In this document: positions 22,028 to 31,302 of the stretch, piece after piece
How the letters are laid out: the number at the start of each line of letters is the position of its first letter
Numbering within the stretch: position 1 is the first letter of the stretch
Source: Metellina segmentata
Lineage: Eukaryota; Arthropoda; Arachnida; Araneae; Tetragnathidae
Direction of reading: 5' to 3'
NCBI GenBank assembly: GCA_947359465.1
Contig: OX375872.1
Span: forward strand, 8,068,137-8,132,136
Length of the DNA stretch: 64,000 nucleotides
Program-made: the position numbers and the translations under genes
The notes under the pieces: generated by a model
Database searches by the model: none
The model's input: only the letters and a program-made list of their open reading frames with translations
What the model was told of the DNA's origin: nothing

Positions 22028-22450
22028 GTGTTCAGCGGAAGTGTGAACCTGGCCCAAGGGCCTTTAAATAGGGATCGAAATCGCAGTCCTAATAATCATT
22101 TTGTTTTCTTTATAACTGTAATCGAAACAATAGGGGACTTGTCTTTGCCTTTAAGAGAAAAACTACACCTCGCCGTTGTTGGCCTTCAGGCACGGAATTC
22201 CACCATCAAGAGAGAGCTTTTGGGTGGGCAGTCTCGTAACAAGCAACCCAAGTCCATGATTGTGCCGTTTACCGCGTCTTGCATAATGGATCAGACAACT
22301 ATCGCACTCAATTTGTTTTGGAATAAATTACGCATTTTCAACTTTCCACCCTGCGACAGCAGGTGCTGCTTGTCCGAAGTGGACGAAATAATGGTCAAGT
22401 GGTACAGCAAAGTGATATTTTTAACTCCAAAGCGGATTGATCTCGAGTAG
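22028..22450 (+). other. Unassigned ORF, 140 codons
   Basis: This is one of the longest uninterrupted reading frames outside transposon relics. It is less AT-rich from about 22140 to 22440 than its flanks, and the translation is of mixed composition (for example LREKLHLAVVGLQARNS and CCLSEVDEIMVKWYSK). No domain, signal peptide or membrane segment is recognised. The stop is at 22448-22450. It lies 3 kb upstream of the Lbx exon on the same strand but has no eh1-like motif, so there is no reason to call it the Lbx first exon. It may be an exon, a captured fragment or chance. Confidence 0.2.
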
Positions 22451-22805
22451 GTGTTATTTTTGTCTTGTGTCACAGTTCACACGCGTGGTACTGGACTGGG
22501 AAGTACATTAGTTTGCGTTTTATGGTGCAAGGTCCTATAATGGACAAGCTCTTATGATTTTGAGAAGGTATTGGGTTCGCCGTTTTTTATCGCATTTCAC
22601 ACGCATACAACCGATCTGAAAAGTTTGTATTTCTTAGGCTTTTTGTGAGTTGGGAATGTATTTATGATCAGATAAATATTGAAACTAATGAAATGCGCAC
22701 TGTAACAAATAGGTTTATAGAAAATGTACAAAATCTTCTAACATTTGTCCTGAAAACTAGTTTGTGTTGAAAGTGGTACTCGTTGTAAGGAATGTGTTTA
22801 ATGAG

Positions 22806-23090
22806 CTCGAAGTGCCAGTTGGAAGAGCAGTAGGAGGGTTTGCGAAAATAGGTCCAGCCACAGACCGTCGAGTAACATGATGGCTAGTGCACGTTCAATC
22901 TGGTGTGGCCTCAAATGTCCTCACGTTGGTTTGATGTGGACGTTTGGAGAGTAGAGTGCCAGCTCAGTTGTTATACTGATCATTTGACCGTGGTTTCAAA
23001 ATTAAGAGTCGTTGTCCCTCGACCTTTTCCTTCGGCCGTTGTCAATAGCACGTTGTGTTGCTCCAGTGCGACGTTCAATAACTACCTATC
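22806..23090 (+). mobile_element. SINE, head type 2
   Basis: Head 'gtgccagttggaagagcagt', B box decayed ('gggtttgcgaaaataggtcc'), linker 'cacagaccgtcgagtaacat', body 'caaatgtcctcacgttggtt', 'atttgaccgtggtttcaaaa', end 'gttgctccagtgcgacgttc'. Confidence 0.87.
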
Positions 23091-23619
23091 AACTAATTGG
23101 CATGCTTAAGGGTTCCCTTTTGAGTGATGTGCTTGGGAATACTAAAGTGTTCCGTTTATTCATTAAATACTTATTTACACTTATTAACTCCTTTGTGTTC
23201 CAGTGCGACGTAAATTAACTACTAGCTTAAAACTTATTGATAGATTAATAGTTATTTTTCTATTGAGTTATACACTTAAATAGATTGCGTGTGTTTTATC
23301 TATTGCAGAATAAAAAAAAAAACCAGTTGAGAAAAATCTCTTCCAAACTTACTTTAATAATCATTTCTCTTGACCTGAAAAACGAGCATCGAACCACTGA
23401 AATATCTCCCGAAATCTATCCGTCGGCATTCTCTGCTTGGTTTGTGAGAACTTTCCCCTATCACCTCTATGTGTTTAACTCTTAAATCAGAGATCTTAAC
23501 TTCGCCAGGCGACGTTGCATCGTGTTGCGTCTGTCGTGTACATACGGGGATCACGGTTGCTTCATTACCTACCAGATGTTTCAATTGAGTTCTGGGTTAG
23601 AGTATATCCGGGAGGTATA

Positions 23620-24095
23620 TCAACTAACGTCACTCTGGAAGCAACACAACGGACTATTCTCGACGGTCCGGAATTACTCCCAAAGGGAGGGAAAGATTCG
23701 AGAACAACATCTCGTTATTTTAAGCCAAGGTCAAATGACAAGATCAACACTTGACCCCACTCTCCAAATTTCCACAAGCCAACGTGAGGACATTTGAGGC
23801 AGATTCAACCTTCCTGCCTTGTGAGGTGGTTGTATTGACGAGGTATCTCGTGATTATGAAAACCATTAGCAAGTCGACGAGATTTCTCGTCACTAGAGGC
23901 AAACTGACCAGATATTGATCTCGTCATCATCAAAACAATTGGCAATTTCTTGATGCCGATGCGATTCGTCTTTAGCAAAGTTGGTCAGATCTAGGTAGAC
24001 GAGATGTCTAAACAACTTGTAGGGTTACCGTGCACCACGTACACGATGGTCTTTGGTTAAATCGAGTCTCGATCTCATGCCCCTCTAGTCTACTG
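23620..24095 (-). mobile_element. SINE split by a CGAGAT-palindrome repeat
   Basis: The reversed body runs from 'actaacgtcactctgg' (23625) to 'gaggcagattcaacc' (23810). It resumes at 24033 with 'gtgcaccacgtacacgatgg', 'ctttggttaaatcgag' and a decayed B box. The 222 bp between (23811-24032) is the repeat described next. Joined, the two parts match the normal SINE order. Confidence 0.8.
23811..24032. repeat. CGAGAT-palindrome repeat, copy R1
   Basis: Contains 'gacgaggtatctcgtgatta', 'gacgagatttctcgtcacta', 'actgaccagatattgatctc', 'gtcatcatcaaaac' and 'gacgagatgtc', i.e. several diverged units of about 40-48 bp centred on an imperfect GACGAGATATCTCGTC palindrome. The edges look weakly inverted ('caaccttcc' and 'gtagggtta'). 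It interrupts a SINE, so it either moved or was inserted after that SINE. Confidence 0.6.
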
Positions 24096-24099
24096 ATAG

Positions 24100-24440
24100 A
24101 GGAAATATAAAAGTAGAGTGAGTTTAGAGTTTTTATGTGACCAAAGTTAGTAGTAGTAACGTGACCAGTAGACTGCTTTCGTCTGCTTGATGGAACCTAA
24201 CATTCATCATCTGATTAGTTCGTGGGACTGGAGCAGACGCCCAGCCATTGGTTCATCAACTGATTGGTCTATTGATCATTGGATTGGTCCGCGGGACGGG
24301 AGAGGACGCTCTTCCATTGATTGATCATCTGATGGTAATAGACTTTGGTGATTTCACCATTTTTGGCTCCACTCTATAGAAATGCAGATTCACACACATT
24401 TCTTGTCATAAGAAGTTACATCGCCAAACGAGGCAATAAG
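24100..24440 (+). repeat. Dispersed repeat Z, copy 1
   Basis: Begins 'tataaaagtagagtgagttt'. Shared with the reverse complement of 27860-28146 are 'gtgaccaaa..tag.agtaa', 'agactactttcgtctg', 'atc..ctgattggtccgcgg', 'tagactttgg.gatttca' and 'ctctagaaatg.g.attc'. The word 'gattggtc' or 'gattagtt' recurs with 'cggga.gg'. No coding motif; a 110-codon ORF at 24345-24677 starts in it but is not recognisable. Confidence 0.65.
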
Positions 24441-25267
24441 TCTCAAATATGCCAACCTCGTCAATTTTTGAGGAGAGCCACGTCACTACTAGTCGTTATG
24501 TTGGGCATACTTTTTGAAGCTCTTTTCAATAACAATGCTCAGGCTATTTATATTTCACGTCTGTGTAGTCTATTACGTTCTGCAGTCGCTCTGCAAAATA
24601 TACTCCCTTTAATAATGCAATTCAGTTTTGTCCATTCAATTATCATTCATTTTAACGAAGCTGTTGCTCATTCTTAGAACACGAAATCAATTTTACAATA
24701 TAACAATTTTTTCAGAGCACTGAAAAAAGGGAGAAAAGAATTGAATATTTATTGTTTTTTCTCTATTTTAGCTGGTAAGTTATTGAATGCTTACACAGAT
24801 CCCCTCAAACCATGCCGCGTACATCAGAGGATCCTCGGAACGTGCTTCGGGGAACACTGATATTAACATAAAGGAATAGCATCAAGCAAATATCCAAGCC
24901 ACGTTTATGGAAGTTTGTTTTTTACTGTTTGTATTACTGTTCGAGAATAGATAGGGTTTGTAAGTATGTAAATATGAAGTGAGTGAGGGTAAGCCAGGAA
25001 AGTCAATGCTCATAACCATTGCTTTTCTGATAGCGCTTCTTTCAATAGCAAAGCTTAGTCGACATGTATTTTTTTTCTTTTAATGCCTGTACTTTTTCGG
25101 TTGATGGAATTCAATTATTTTATTTCATTTATCGTCTAATCTAATTTAGAACTGCCAATATGCTAATTCTGTATATAATAACTCATTGCTCAGCAGCACA
25201 CCGTTTAAAGCTGAATGTAAAAGCAATTTGCCTTGCCTGTTTCCTTATTTCATCTTCTAGATTGTTA

Positions 25268-25345
25268 TAGCTCAGGTGTGACCTCCTTTCCCTTTTGATT
25301 CCGGACGTCGCCCGTTATGGTGCTCCAGTGTGACATTAATTAATA
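25268..25345 (+). mobile_element. SINE 3' fragment in the Lbx intron
   Basis: Reads 'atagctcaggtgtgacctcc', 'gattccggacgtcgcccgtt', 'gtgctccagtgtgacattaa'. It is a 5'-truncated and shortened SINE lying 78 bp before the Lbx splice acceptor. Confidence 0.75.
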
Positions 25346-25422
25346 CAATTTATCTGGATTGTTATTAAACCTAATTTTGATATTTGTTTCCTTCAATACT
25401 TTGATCCACTGTATCTTTACAG

Positions 25423-25760
25423 ATCCCAGCAGAGACCACCTGAATCTCTTCAGCACTCGCCAACAGCCAAAGAAGAAGAGGAAGTCCAGGACAGCCTTCA
25501 CCAACCACCAAATCTTTGAACTCGAGAAAAGGTTCCTGTACCAAAAGTACCTGTCGCCAGCGGACAGGGACGAAATCGCGCAATCGTTGGGCCTGACCAA
25601 CGCACAAGTGATCACATGGTTCCAGAACCGCCGCGCGAAGTTAAAGCGCGACATGGAAGAGCTCAAGAAAGACGTGGACGCCGCCAAGGTGACTGGACAA
25701 CGAACCATTATGGCATCGCTGCAAGAGATCAGCAAACAGAGCAAAGCGGCAGACTCGTGA
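25423..25760 (+). CDS. Lbx: Ladybird-type homeobox protein, last coding exon
   Basis: Encodes the DNA-binding part of a ladybird/LBX homeodomain transcription factor, a nuclear regulator of muscle, heart and neuronal fate in animals. The exon starts after a clear acceptor (pyrimidine-rich stretch, then TTTACAG at 25416-25422), with the intron in phase 1. The first residues ([17 protein letters not shown]) match the start of LBX exon 2 in other animals. The homeodomain is 25476-25655: [20 protein letters not shown] in helix 1, [19 protein letters not shown], and helix 3 [16 protein letters not shown] with the invariant Trp, Phe, Asn and Arg. The tail after it is only about 33 residues, shorter than in vertebrate LBX1. 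TGA is at 25758-25760. No canonical AATAAA follows closely; AATATA occurs near 25919. The upstream exon with the expected eh1 repressor motif was not found in this window. The family call is firm; intactness of the whole gene cannot be judged. Confidence 0.95.
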
Positions 25761-25954
25761 AACAATAGAAGGAACAAAAGTGTGCTTCGATTCTTGAAAA
25801 GAAATCTATTAGGTTTAAAATGTGTTCTATACCACTGGTAAAAAATATTAGAGTTGTTCTCATTGTGTTGCGCTGTGAGCGTAAAAGTATTTCATCTGTA
25901 TCCCTCAAAAAGCGAAAAAATATAAATCATTTCATTGCTTAGTTTTGGAAATGG
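25761..25954 (+). other. Probable Lbx 3' untranslated region
   Basis: AT-rich sequence after the stop codon without ORFs. Only variant polyadenylation signals are visible. The transcript end is not determined. Confidence 0.4.
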
Positions 25955-26110
25955 CTTAACCCACCTACTGGTTGTCTCGACGAGGCATCTTGCCATGAGA
26001 AAAACTAACCAGATCATTAACGTCATTAGAAGAAAGCTGACTAGATCTCGTCCTTATCAAGCAACGGCAATGACAACGAGATATCTCATCGAAACCGTTT
26101 GGAGGGCGTT
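25955..26110. repeat. CGAGAT-palindrome repeat, copy R2
   Basis: Contains 'ctcgacgaggcatcttgcca', 'aaaaactaaccagatc', 'gctgactagatctcgtcctt' and 'gacaacgagatatctcatcg', the same unit order as R1. It lies about 200 bp downstream of the Lbx stop codon. Confidence 0.6.
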
Positions 26111-26336
26111 CAGTAAACCCAAAGAACCCAGTTAGAGGTATTCGAATATTCCATTGCTGTTAGGAAAATTATGCAGTCACTCTGAAAAATGTCGTTTGAA
26201 GAGTATAATTTTGTCAAGTTTTCATTTTCATATACGCATCAAGTTCTGTTACTGGGAAACTTGTCTTTTGACAAGCTAATATTTTCAATAACGAATACAA
26301 CGAATTTCAATAATGAATGTTCCGTTACCAACTGAA

Positions 26337-26790
26337 CTCAGGTGTTGTTCACGTCATCTGATCTTGGTGAAAATTACAAGACGTTGTCCATTCCTTTCGG
26401 GATTGGCCGACCAACCGATATAGTGGTTAAGGTGTTAGCCTCTAGATAGGAAGGTTCCTGGTTCGAATCCAGGCATGGATGTTTGTAAACGTATGGTGTA
26501 GAGGCGGCACCTTAAATCTGTCGTGGCCGAAAGTCCTCACGTTGGGTTGGCGTGGAAGTTTGGAGAGTGGGGTGCCAGCTCAGGTGTTGCTTCGTCATCT
26601 GACCGTGGTTCAAAATTACGAGGTGTTGTCCTCGGATCTTTCCCTTTAGGGACTGATCCCGGACCGTCGTCAATAGCCCGTTGCTCTAGTACGACGTTAA
26701 CTAAAAAATACCAAATTACCTTTCGGGATTGATACCGGATTGTCGCCAGTAGCCCTTTGTGTTGTTGCAGAGCGATGTTCATTTACAACC
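26337..26790 (+). mobile_element. Older SINE hosting a younger full SINE
   Basis: The left part (26337-26405: 'actcaggtgttgttcacgtc', 'aaaattacaagacgttgtcc', 'cctttcgggattg') and the right part (26732-26790: 'ataccggattgtcgccagta', 'gccctttgtgttgttgc') read as one SINE body when joined across the inserted copy. Confidence 0.85.
26406..26718 (+). mobile_element. Full-length SINE, head type 1, nested, 13-bp TSD
   Basis: Head with A box TAGTGGTTAAGG and B box GGTTCGAATCC, a shortened linker ('gcatggatgtttgtaaacg', 'gtgtagaggcgg') and the shared body nearly identical to the 14136 copy. It ends 'aaaaaataccaaatta'. CCTTTCGGGATTG occurs at 26393-26405 and 26719-26731, a perfect 13-bp target-site duplication. 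Confidence 0.95.
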
Positions 26791-26867
26791 CATCTACCCC
26801 CTTCCACGAAGAATGTTCCAAAGGGCTGTCAGATCGTCATTAATTTCTTGCCATAGCACCCCTAAAC

Positions 26868-27078
26868 ACCTTAATCTGCAAGTGGCTTGGACGAGATAAC
26901 ATCAAGTTATGACTAATTTTGCTTTGACGAGACATATTTATAAAATATTGCTCACGTTTTAATGGTGACGAGATTAATATTTGTTCAGTTTTCTTATTAA
27001 TGATGAGATATCTCGCCCGTCAAGGTGTGGTCAGTTTTGCTTATGACAAGAGACCTCGTCGGGTCAAGGAGGGTTAAG
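26868..27078. repeat. CGAGAT-palindrome repeat, copy R3, reversed
   Basis: Read on the minus strand: 'ttaaccctccttgacc', 'cgacgaggtctcttgtcata', 'gcaaaactgaccacacc', 'gcgagatatctcatcattaa', 'atctcgtcaccatt'. Same family as R1 and R2 in the opposite orientation. Confidence 0.6.
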
Positions 27079-27859
27079 TAAAGTATAAAAATGCTATACA
27101 TCCATCTTGAAAATACTTTTCATGAGGCTGTGTTAAAATTCTGATAAAGAAATAATTGACTTTAAAGCAAATTGAAGTATCAAATGACAGATAATAAATA
27201 TTTATTTAAATAACCTCCAAAGCGGATTTTTGATACATTTTTGTAACTGATATAAAATTCAAACTTTTCTAAAATATGTGCATTGTTCAGATGTACTTAA
27301 AACCAATTTAATTCTATACAGCCGTTTCCGTGATTTAAAAATTTACACTTCGAACCACATGTTTATTTCTTTCTTTCCTTTTTGGCATTTTGGAGATTTT
27401 CAATTTCTTTCTTTTCATAAATATCTGTATTCTTCATTTTTACATGCAATAACCAGCTCTTGACGCTATTCGAGAGCGTAGACTAAAGAAAAATAGAAAT
27501 ACGAAAATTAAAAAAAAAGGAAATGAATTTTAAAATTTAACTAAAGCAAGGAAATAAACAGGACTTGCCGTACAAAACCCAGCGATTACTGAAGTACACC
27601 ATAAAATTAGTAATAACCAGGGCAAGCAAATCTCACTTATAAACTTAAAAATTAAAGTGAATGAAATAAATTTTACTAATTTTATGGTTTTATTTTGAAG
27701 ACTATTTTAGATAGAAATCTGTGAATTGGATTGGACGGAAATGAATAACGAAACCAAATGCAGCTTAGTAGTGATGATAGACGAGAAATATAAGTAGACT
27801 TAACATTGCAATTGAGAAGAGCATCAAAAAGTGTGACCAACAATGTCGACTATCTGTCA
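27079..27859. other. AT-rich spacer, nothing seen
   Basis: No gene recognised; a 61-codon ORF at 27278-27463 is low-complexity and not convincing. Confidence 0.5.
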
Positions 27860-28146
27860 GGTGACTACTCTTTGGTATCGTATTGCCATGACATTATGAC
27901 AGAGTAGGTTTGCGAATGCGCATTTCTAGAGGGACGACAAAAGTGATGAAATCGCCAAAATCTACTACTATGTACCGCGGACCAATCAGTTGATGAATCT
28001 ATGATGGGCGTCGTCCCGTGGACCAATCAGATTCGGCTCTATTCTACAGACGAAAGTAGTCTAAAGATCCCATTACTTCTAGTTTTGGTCACATGATCCT
28101 GTGCACATAAAAAGTTTAACATTGCTCACTCTACTTTTATACTTCA
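27860..28146 (-). repeat. Dispersed repeat Z, copy 2, inverted
   Basis: Its reverse complement starts 'tataaaagtagagtgag' and follows the same block order as 24100-24440, including the CCAAT-type 'ctgattggtcc.cggga' motifs. With copy 1 it brackets the Lbx exon in inverted orientation. Confidence 0.65.
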
Positions 28147-28525
28147 GCTGTACTTTAAACAAAATTTGTCTGATTTGTCGATCAATTTCTTCTTGATGTG
28201 TCTGGACTAGTTGTGAGGCGATAATGAAGTACTACTAACCGTTCCTAACCGCGCTAGTTTTGACACGCGCGATCTACAATTTGGAATAACTCCATGCTTT
28301 ACTTGAATCACAAAATGAACAAGAATTTTGAAATGTTAGGGTGGGTAAATAAATTTCCGAGCCTCCGGTGTTACAGTAAAGTCAAAAAAGTCAATGCTTT
28401 TGCTTAAGATCCTTTCTACGATTGCAACTTGGCAGAAATCTAAAATATATTGAAAAATCTGATTAATATTTAAGTTAACTGTGTCAATCTAAAGTCTACG
28501 ATCAAACGTTTTAAGGTAACTGTAC
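28147..28525. other. Spacer, nothing seen
   Basis: No gene or repeat recognised. Confidence 0.45.
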
Positions 28526-29384
28526 TAGGGATGCGACATTGATGTCGATGTTTTCAAAACATCGATGTATTGGAGTCGATGTTTTTGTAACATCGGTGTT
28601 TATACTTGTCGATGTCTTATTTTTAAATGAAAAAAGTACCATTATAAAAATTTAAAAAATAACCAAGTAGCATAATTTTTACAATCAGCAAATTGAACAT
28701 ACTTTTAGACCAAAGTGGTCAAGGGTGAAGGTTATGAAAAAGTAGGATTGCGACATCGATGTCGATGTTTTCAAAACATTGATGTTTTATAAAAAAAACA
28801 TCGATATATTGGAGCCGATGTCGCATCACTAGTAGCTAAACAAGTTTTAAGAAATGTGGGGAAAAGTTTAAATACACTGAATTTTAAAAACATCGATAGT
28901 TTGGGAAAGATGCATTATCAACTTCGATGTTTTAATTTTGAACATCGATATTTTGCTGTGTCGATGTCGCATCACTAGGTGCTAAACCAGTTTTAAGAAT
29001 TGGGGAAAAAATTTTAATACACTGAATTTTAAAAACATCGATGGTATGGGGCGATGCATTATCAACATCGATGTTTTAATTTTGAACATCGATGTATTGC
29101 TGTCGATGTTGCATCACTAGGTGCTAAACCAGTTTTAAGAAATGGCAAAAAAGTTTAAATGCACTGAATTTTAAAAACATCTATGGTTTTGGAGCAATGT
29201 ATTATCAACATCGATGTTTTAATTTTGAACATCAAAGTTTCAAAACATCGATGTTTTCTGTCGATGTAGCATCACTAGTTGCTAAACCAGTTTTAAGAAT
29301 TGGGGGAAAAATTCAAACACACTGAATTTTAAAAACATCGATGTTTGAAAACACCGATGTTTTGCTGTCGATGTCGCATCCCTA
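28526..29384. mobile_element. Non-autonomous hAT-like element with ATCGAT array, copy A
   Basis: Both ends are inverted: TAGGGATGCGACATTGATG on the left and TAGGGATGCGACATCGA on the reversed right. The interior repeats the palindrome ACATCGATGT many times and contains four successive units of about 140-160 bp (starting near 28832, 28979, 29121 and 29279; the last is truncated). Each unit begins 'gctaaaccagttttaag' and ends 'gtcgatgt.gcatcactag'. No ORF. No clear 8-bp duplication flanks this copy. The hAT assignment rests on the related copy B. Confidence 0.75.
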
Positions 29385-29439
29385 ATCCTTCGGAGGCAAT
29401 CATTCTGAATTATCACAGAATTCAGATTTTTTTATATAG

Positions 29440-29995
29440 ATTTTGTTACTGATTTCTACTAGAAAACGCATTCTATGGCAGAAAATAATGGGTTCAAAAT
29501 TTAGTTTTCATAAAAGCGTAAAAAACAGTCAAAAATATTTTACGCAAAACGATAGTTTTAAAAAAATAGTTTTCATTTCCCAGTTTGTATAGTGAATTAT
29601 CTCCTAAAAAACAATAATTCAGGTATTGAACTACAATCATTATTTTATTTTTATATTGAAATTATAACTGTGGATTTTAACGTCAGTAATCCTGAAAAAA
29701 ATATGTAAAAGAGCAAAGTGCGAAAAACATTCAGGTTTACATCTTGCTCAATTTCTTTTAATGTAGATTTCTTTACAATAATAGTTCAAACCCTGCTTTA
29801 TAATGTTTTGAACATGTATAAAATTTCAAAAGAATTTAAGTGATGCATTCTGAGATATTGTTTTGCGAAGAGTAACGCATAGCGAAAATTGCACTTTGAG
29901 ATAAAGCTAATAACAATATAACCCCCATGTCAAATATAGGTGTCAATACTTTTTAAAATTTGATGTATTCAGTTGTAATAGTCGTAGAAATAAAA
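29440..29995 (-). repeat. Unclassified dispersed repeat X, copy 2
   Basis: The reverse complement matches 6340-6880 block by block, e.g. 'aggtttacat', 'gcattctgagatatt', 'gagtaacgca.agcgaaaatt'. No ORF and no recognised ends. Confidence 0.65.
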
Positions 29996-30752
29996 TCCCA
30001 AGTGTTTTGAAGAGCTAAAGAGTTGTATGAAAATTGCAAAACTTGGGTGACAATTGCGTTTTAAAGGCGTATACACACAGATACCTAAAAAGAAGATAGC
30101 TGTTTTGTTTCTTATTTTGTTTTGTCAAATCCTTTTAATTGATATTGGAGAAATTACTTTTATCAATACTGTCCACAGAAAAAGTGTAATTTAAATAGAA
30201 CATTTCCAGAAAGGTTTCAGACAACGCAACAGCATGAGAACTTAAACCGAGTTACATTCGAAACATACATAGTCACATTAGTGACTTGGAGCGACTCTCG
30301 TCTAACTATATTGTAGCTTGTTAATAAAGAAAAAAGAATGATTGTCAATATTATGTCAATATGTATTTGAGTTCCAATTGTTTTGAAAGATATTAGGGCT
30401 TCTTTTGTATGTAGTCCAGTGAGCTGTAAATATTTTCGAAAGTATCGTTTAATACTGTGCTATATTCAATGTATTGTGCAATCTAGAGATGCTATGTTGT
30501 CGATTATAAAGATATTCTACTGGATCAGAGGTGAATAAAAAATTTATGATTCAGGACTTTGTCTAATCATTTATTCAGTTTTTAAACACGGGTGTTTCAT
30601 TTCGAATGGTCTATTTAAATTGCACTTGAGTTCCGGTTGCTAATCCGCTACTCTGGCAACTACCACATACCACGAAATGGAATAAAGCCATGACTCATTG
30701 GCTCGGTGAGCTGTAGGCGACGCAACTTTGATTCATCCCTGCGGTCAAATAC
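29996..30752. other. AT-rich spacer, nothing seen
   Basis: No gene or repeat recognised. Confidence 0.5.
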
Positions 30753-30860
30753 GCCGTAGCCCAGTTTGAAGTGTATCAGATTATTGACCGGAGAGTTGCG
30801 AATCCAAACAAAGATCGTGATGCAGACAGGACGCCAACAGCCCGTTGTGTCTATCTGTCT
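30753..30860 (+). mobile_element. Decayed SINE fragment
   Basis: 'ccagtttgaagtg', 'ccggagagttgcgaatccaa', 'acaaagatcgtgatgc' and 'caacagcccgttgtgt' recall a type 2 head and linker plus the 3' end, with the body mostly deleted. Weak match. Confidence 0.4.
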
Positions 30861-31116
30861 ACCCTCCGGTTACTTATCTTCCAACTGGACTACTCTGGCC
30901 TTCAAATCACGACGAAAAACAGCATCATTTCGATAAACTACCTTCTAAAATTGAATGTGGAAAAATGTTTACATGTAAACATTGCAGAAGAATAGGTTAA
31001 TATTTTAAATTAACTAACATTACCATTTAAAATTACAAAGGCAATCTTGAAGACGTATTTACAAGGACGAGTGCGTCACTTTTTGAAACAACCCATACAT
31101 ATCCGACTAAAATGAC

Positions 31117-31268
31117 GTTGGGTTGGTGTGGAAGTTTGGAGAGTGGGGTGCCAGCTCAGGTGTTGCTTTGTCATCTGACCGTGGTTCAAAATTACGAGGT
31201 GTTGTCCTCGGATCTTTCCCTTAAGGGATTGATCCCGGACCGTACGATGTTAACTAAAATTACCATTA
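31117..31268 (+). mobile_element. 5'-truncated SINE with 14-bp TSD
   Basis: Starts abruptly in mid-body at 'gttgggttggtgtggaagtt' and runs to the tail 'ttaactaaaattaccatta'. CCGACTAAAATGAC flanks it at 31103-31116 and 31269-31282. This is the signature of a retrotransposed copy whose reverse transcription stopped early. Confidence 0.93.
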
Positions 31269-31302
31269 CCGACTAAAATGACTGAATAATAATGAGTGAT
31301 AT

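Noticed and set aside
24345..24677. 110-codon plus-strand ORF upstream of Lbx
   Set aside because: It begins inside dispersed repeat Z, lacks any eh1 or other motif, and has no splice-site support.
25340..25777. 145-codon ORF antisense to the Lbx exon
   Set aside because: It mirrors the codon structure of the conserved homeodomain on the other strand and has no independent signal.
28526..29384. 8-bp target duplication around copy A of the ATCGAT element
   Set aside because: The flanking bases (aactgtac and atccttcg) do not match, so no duplication is claimed for this copy.
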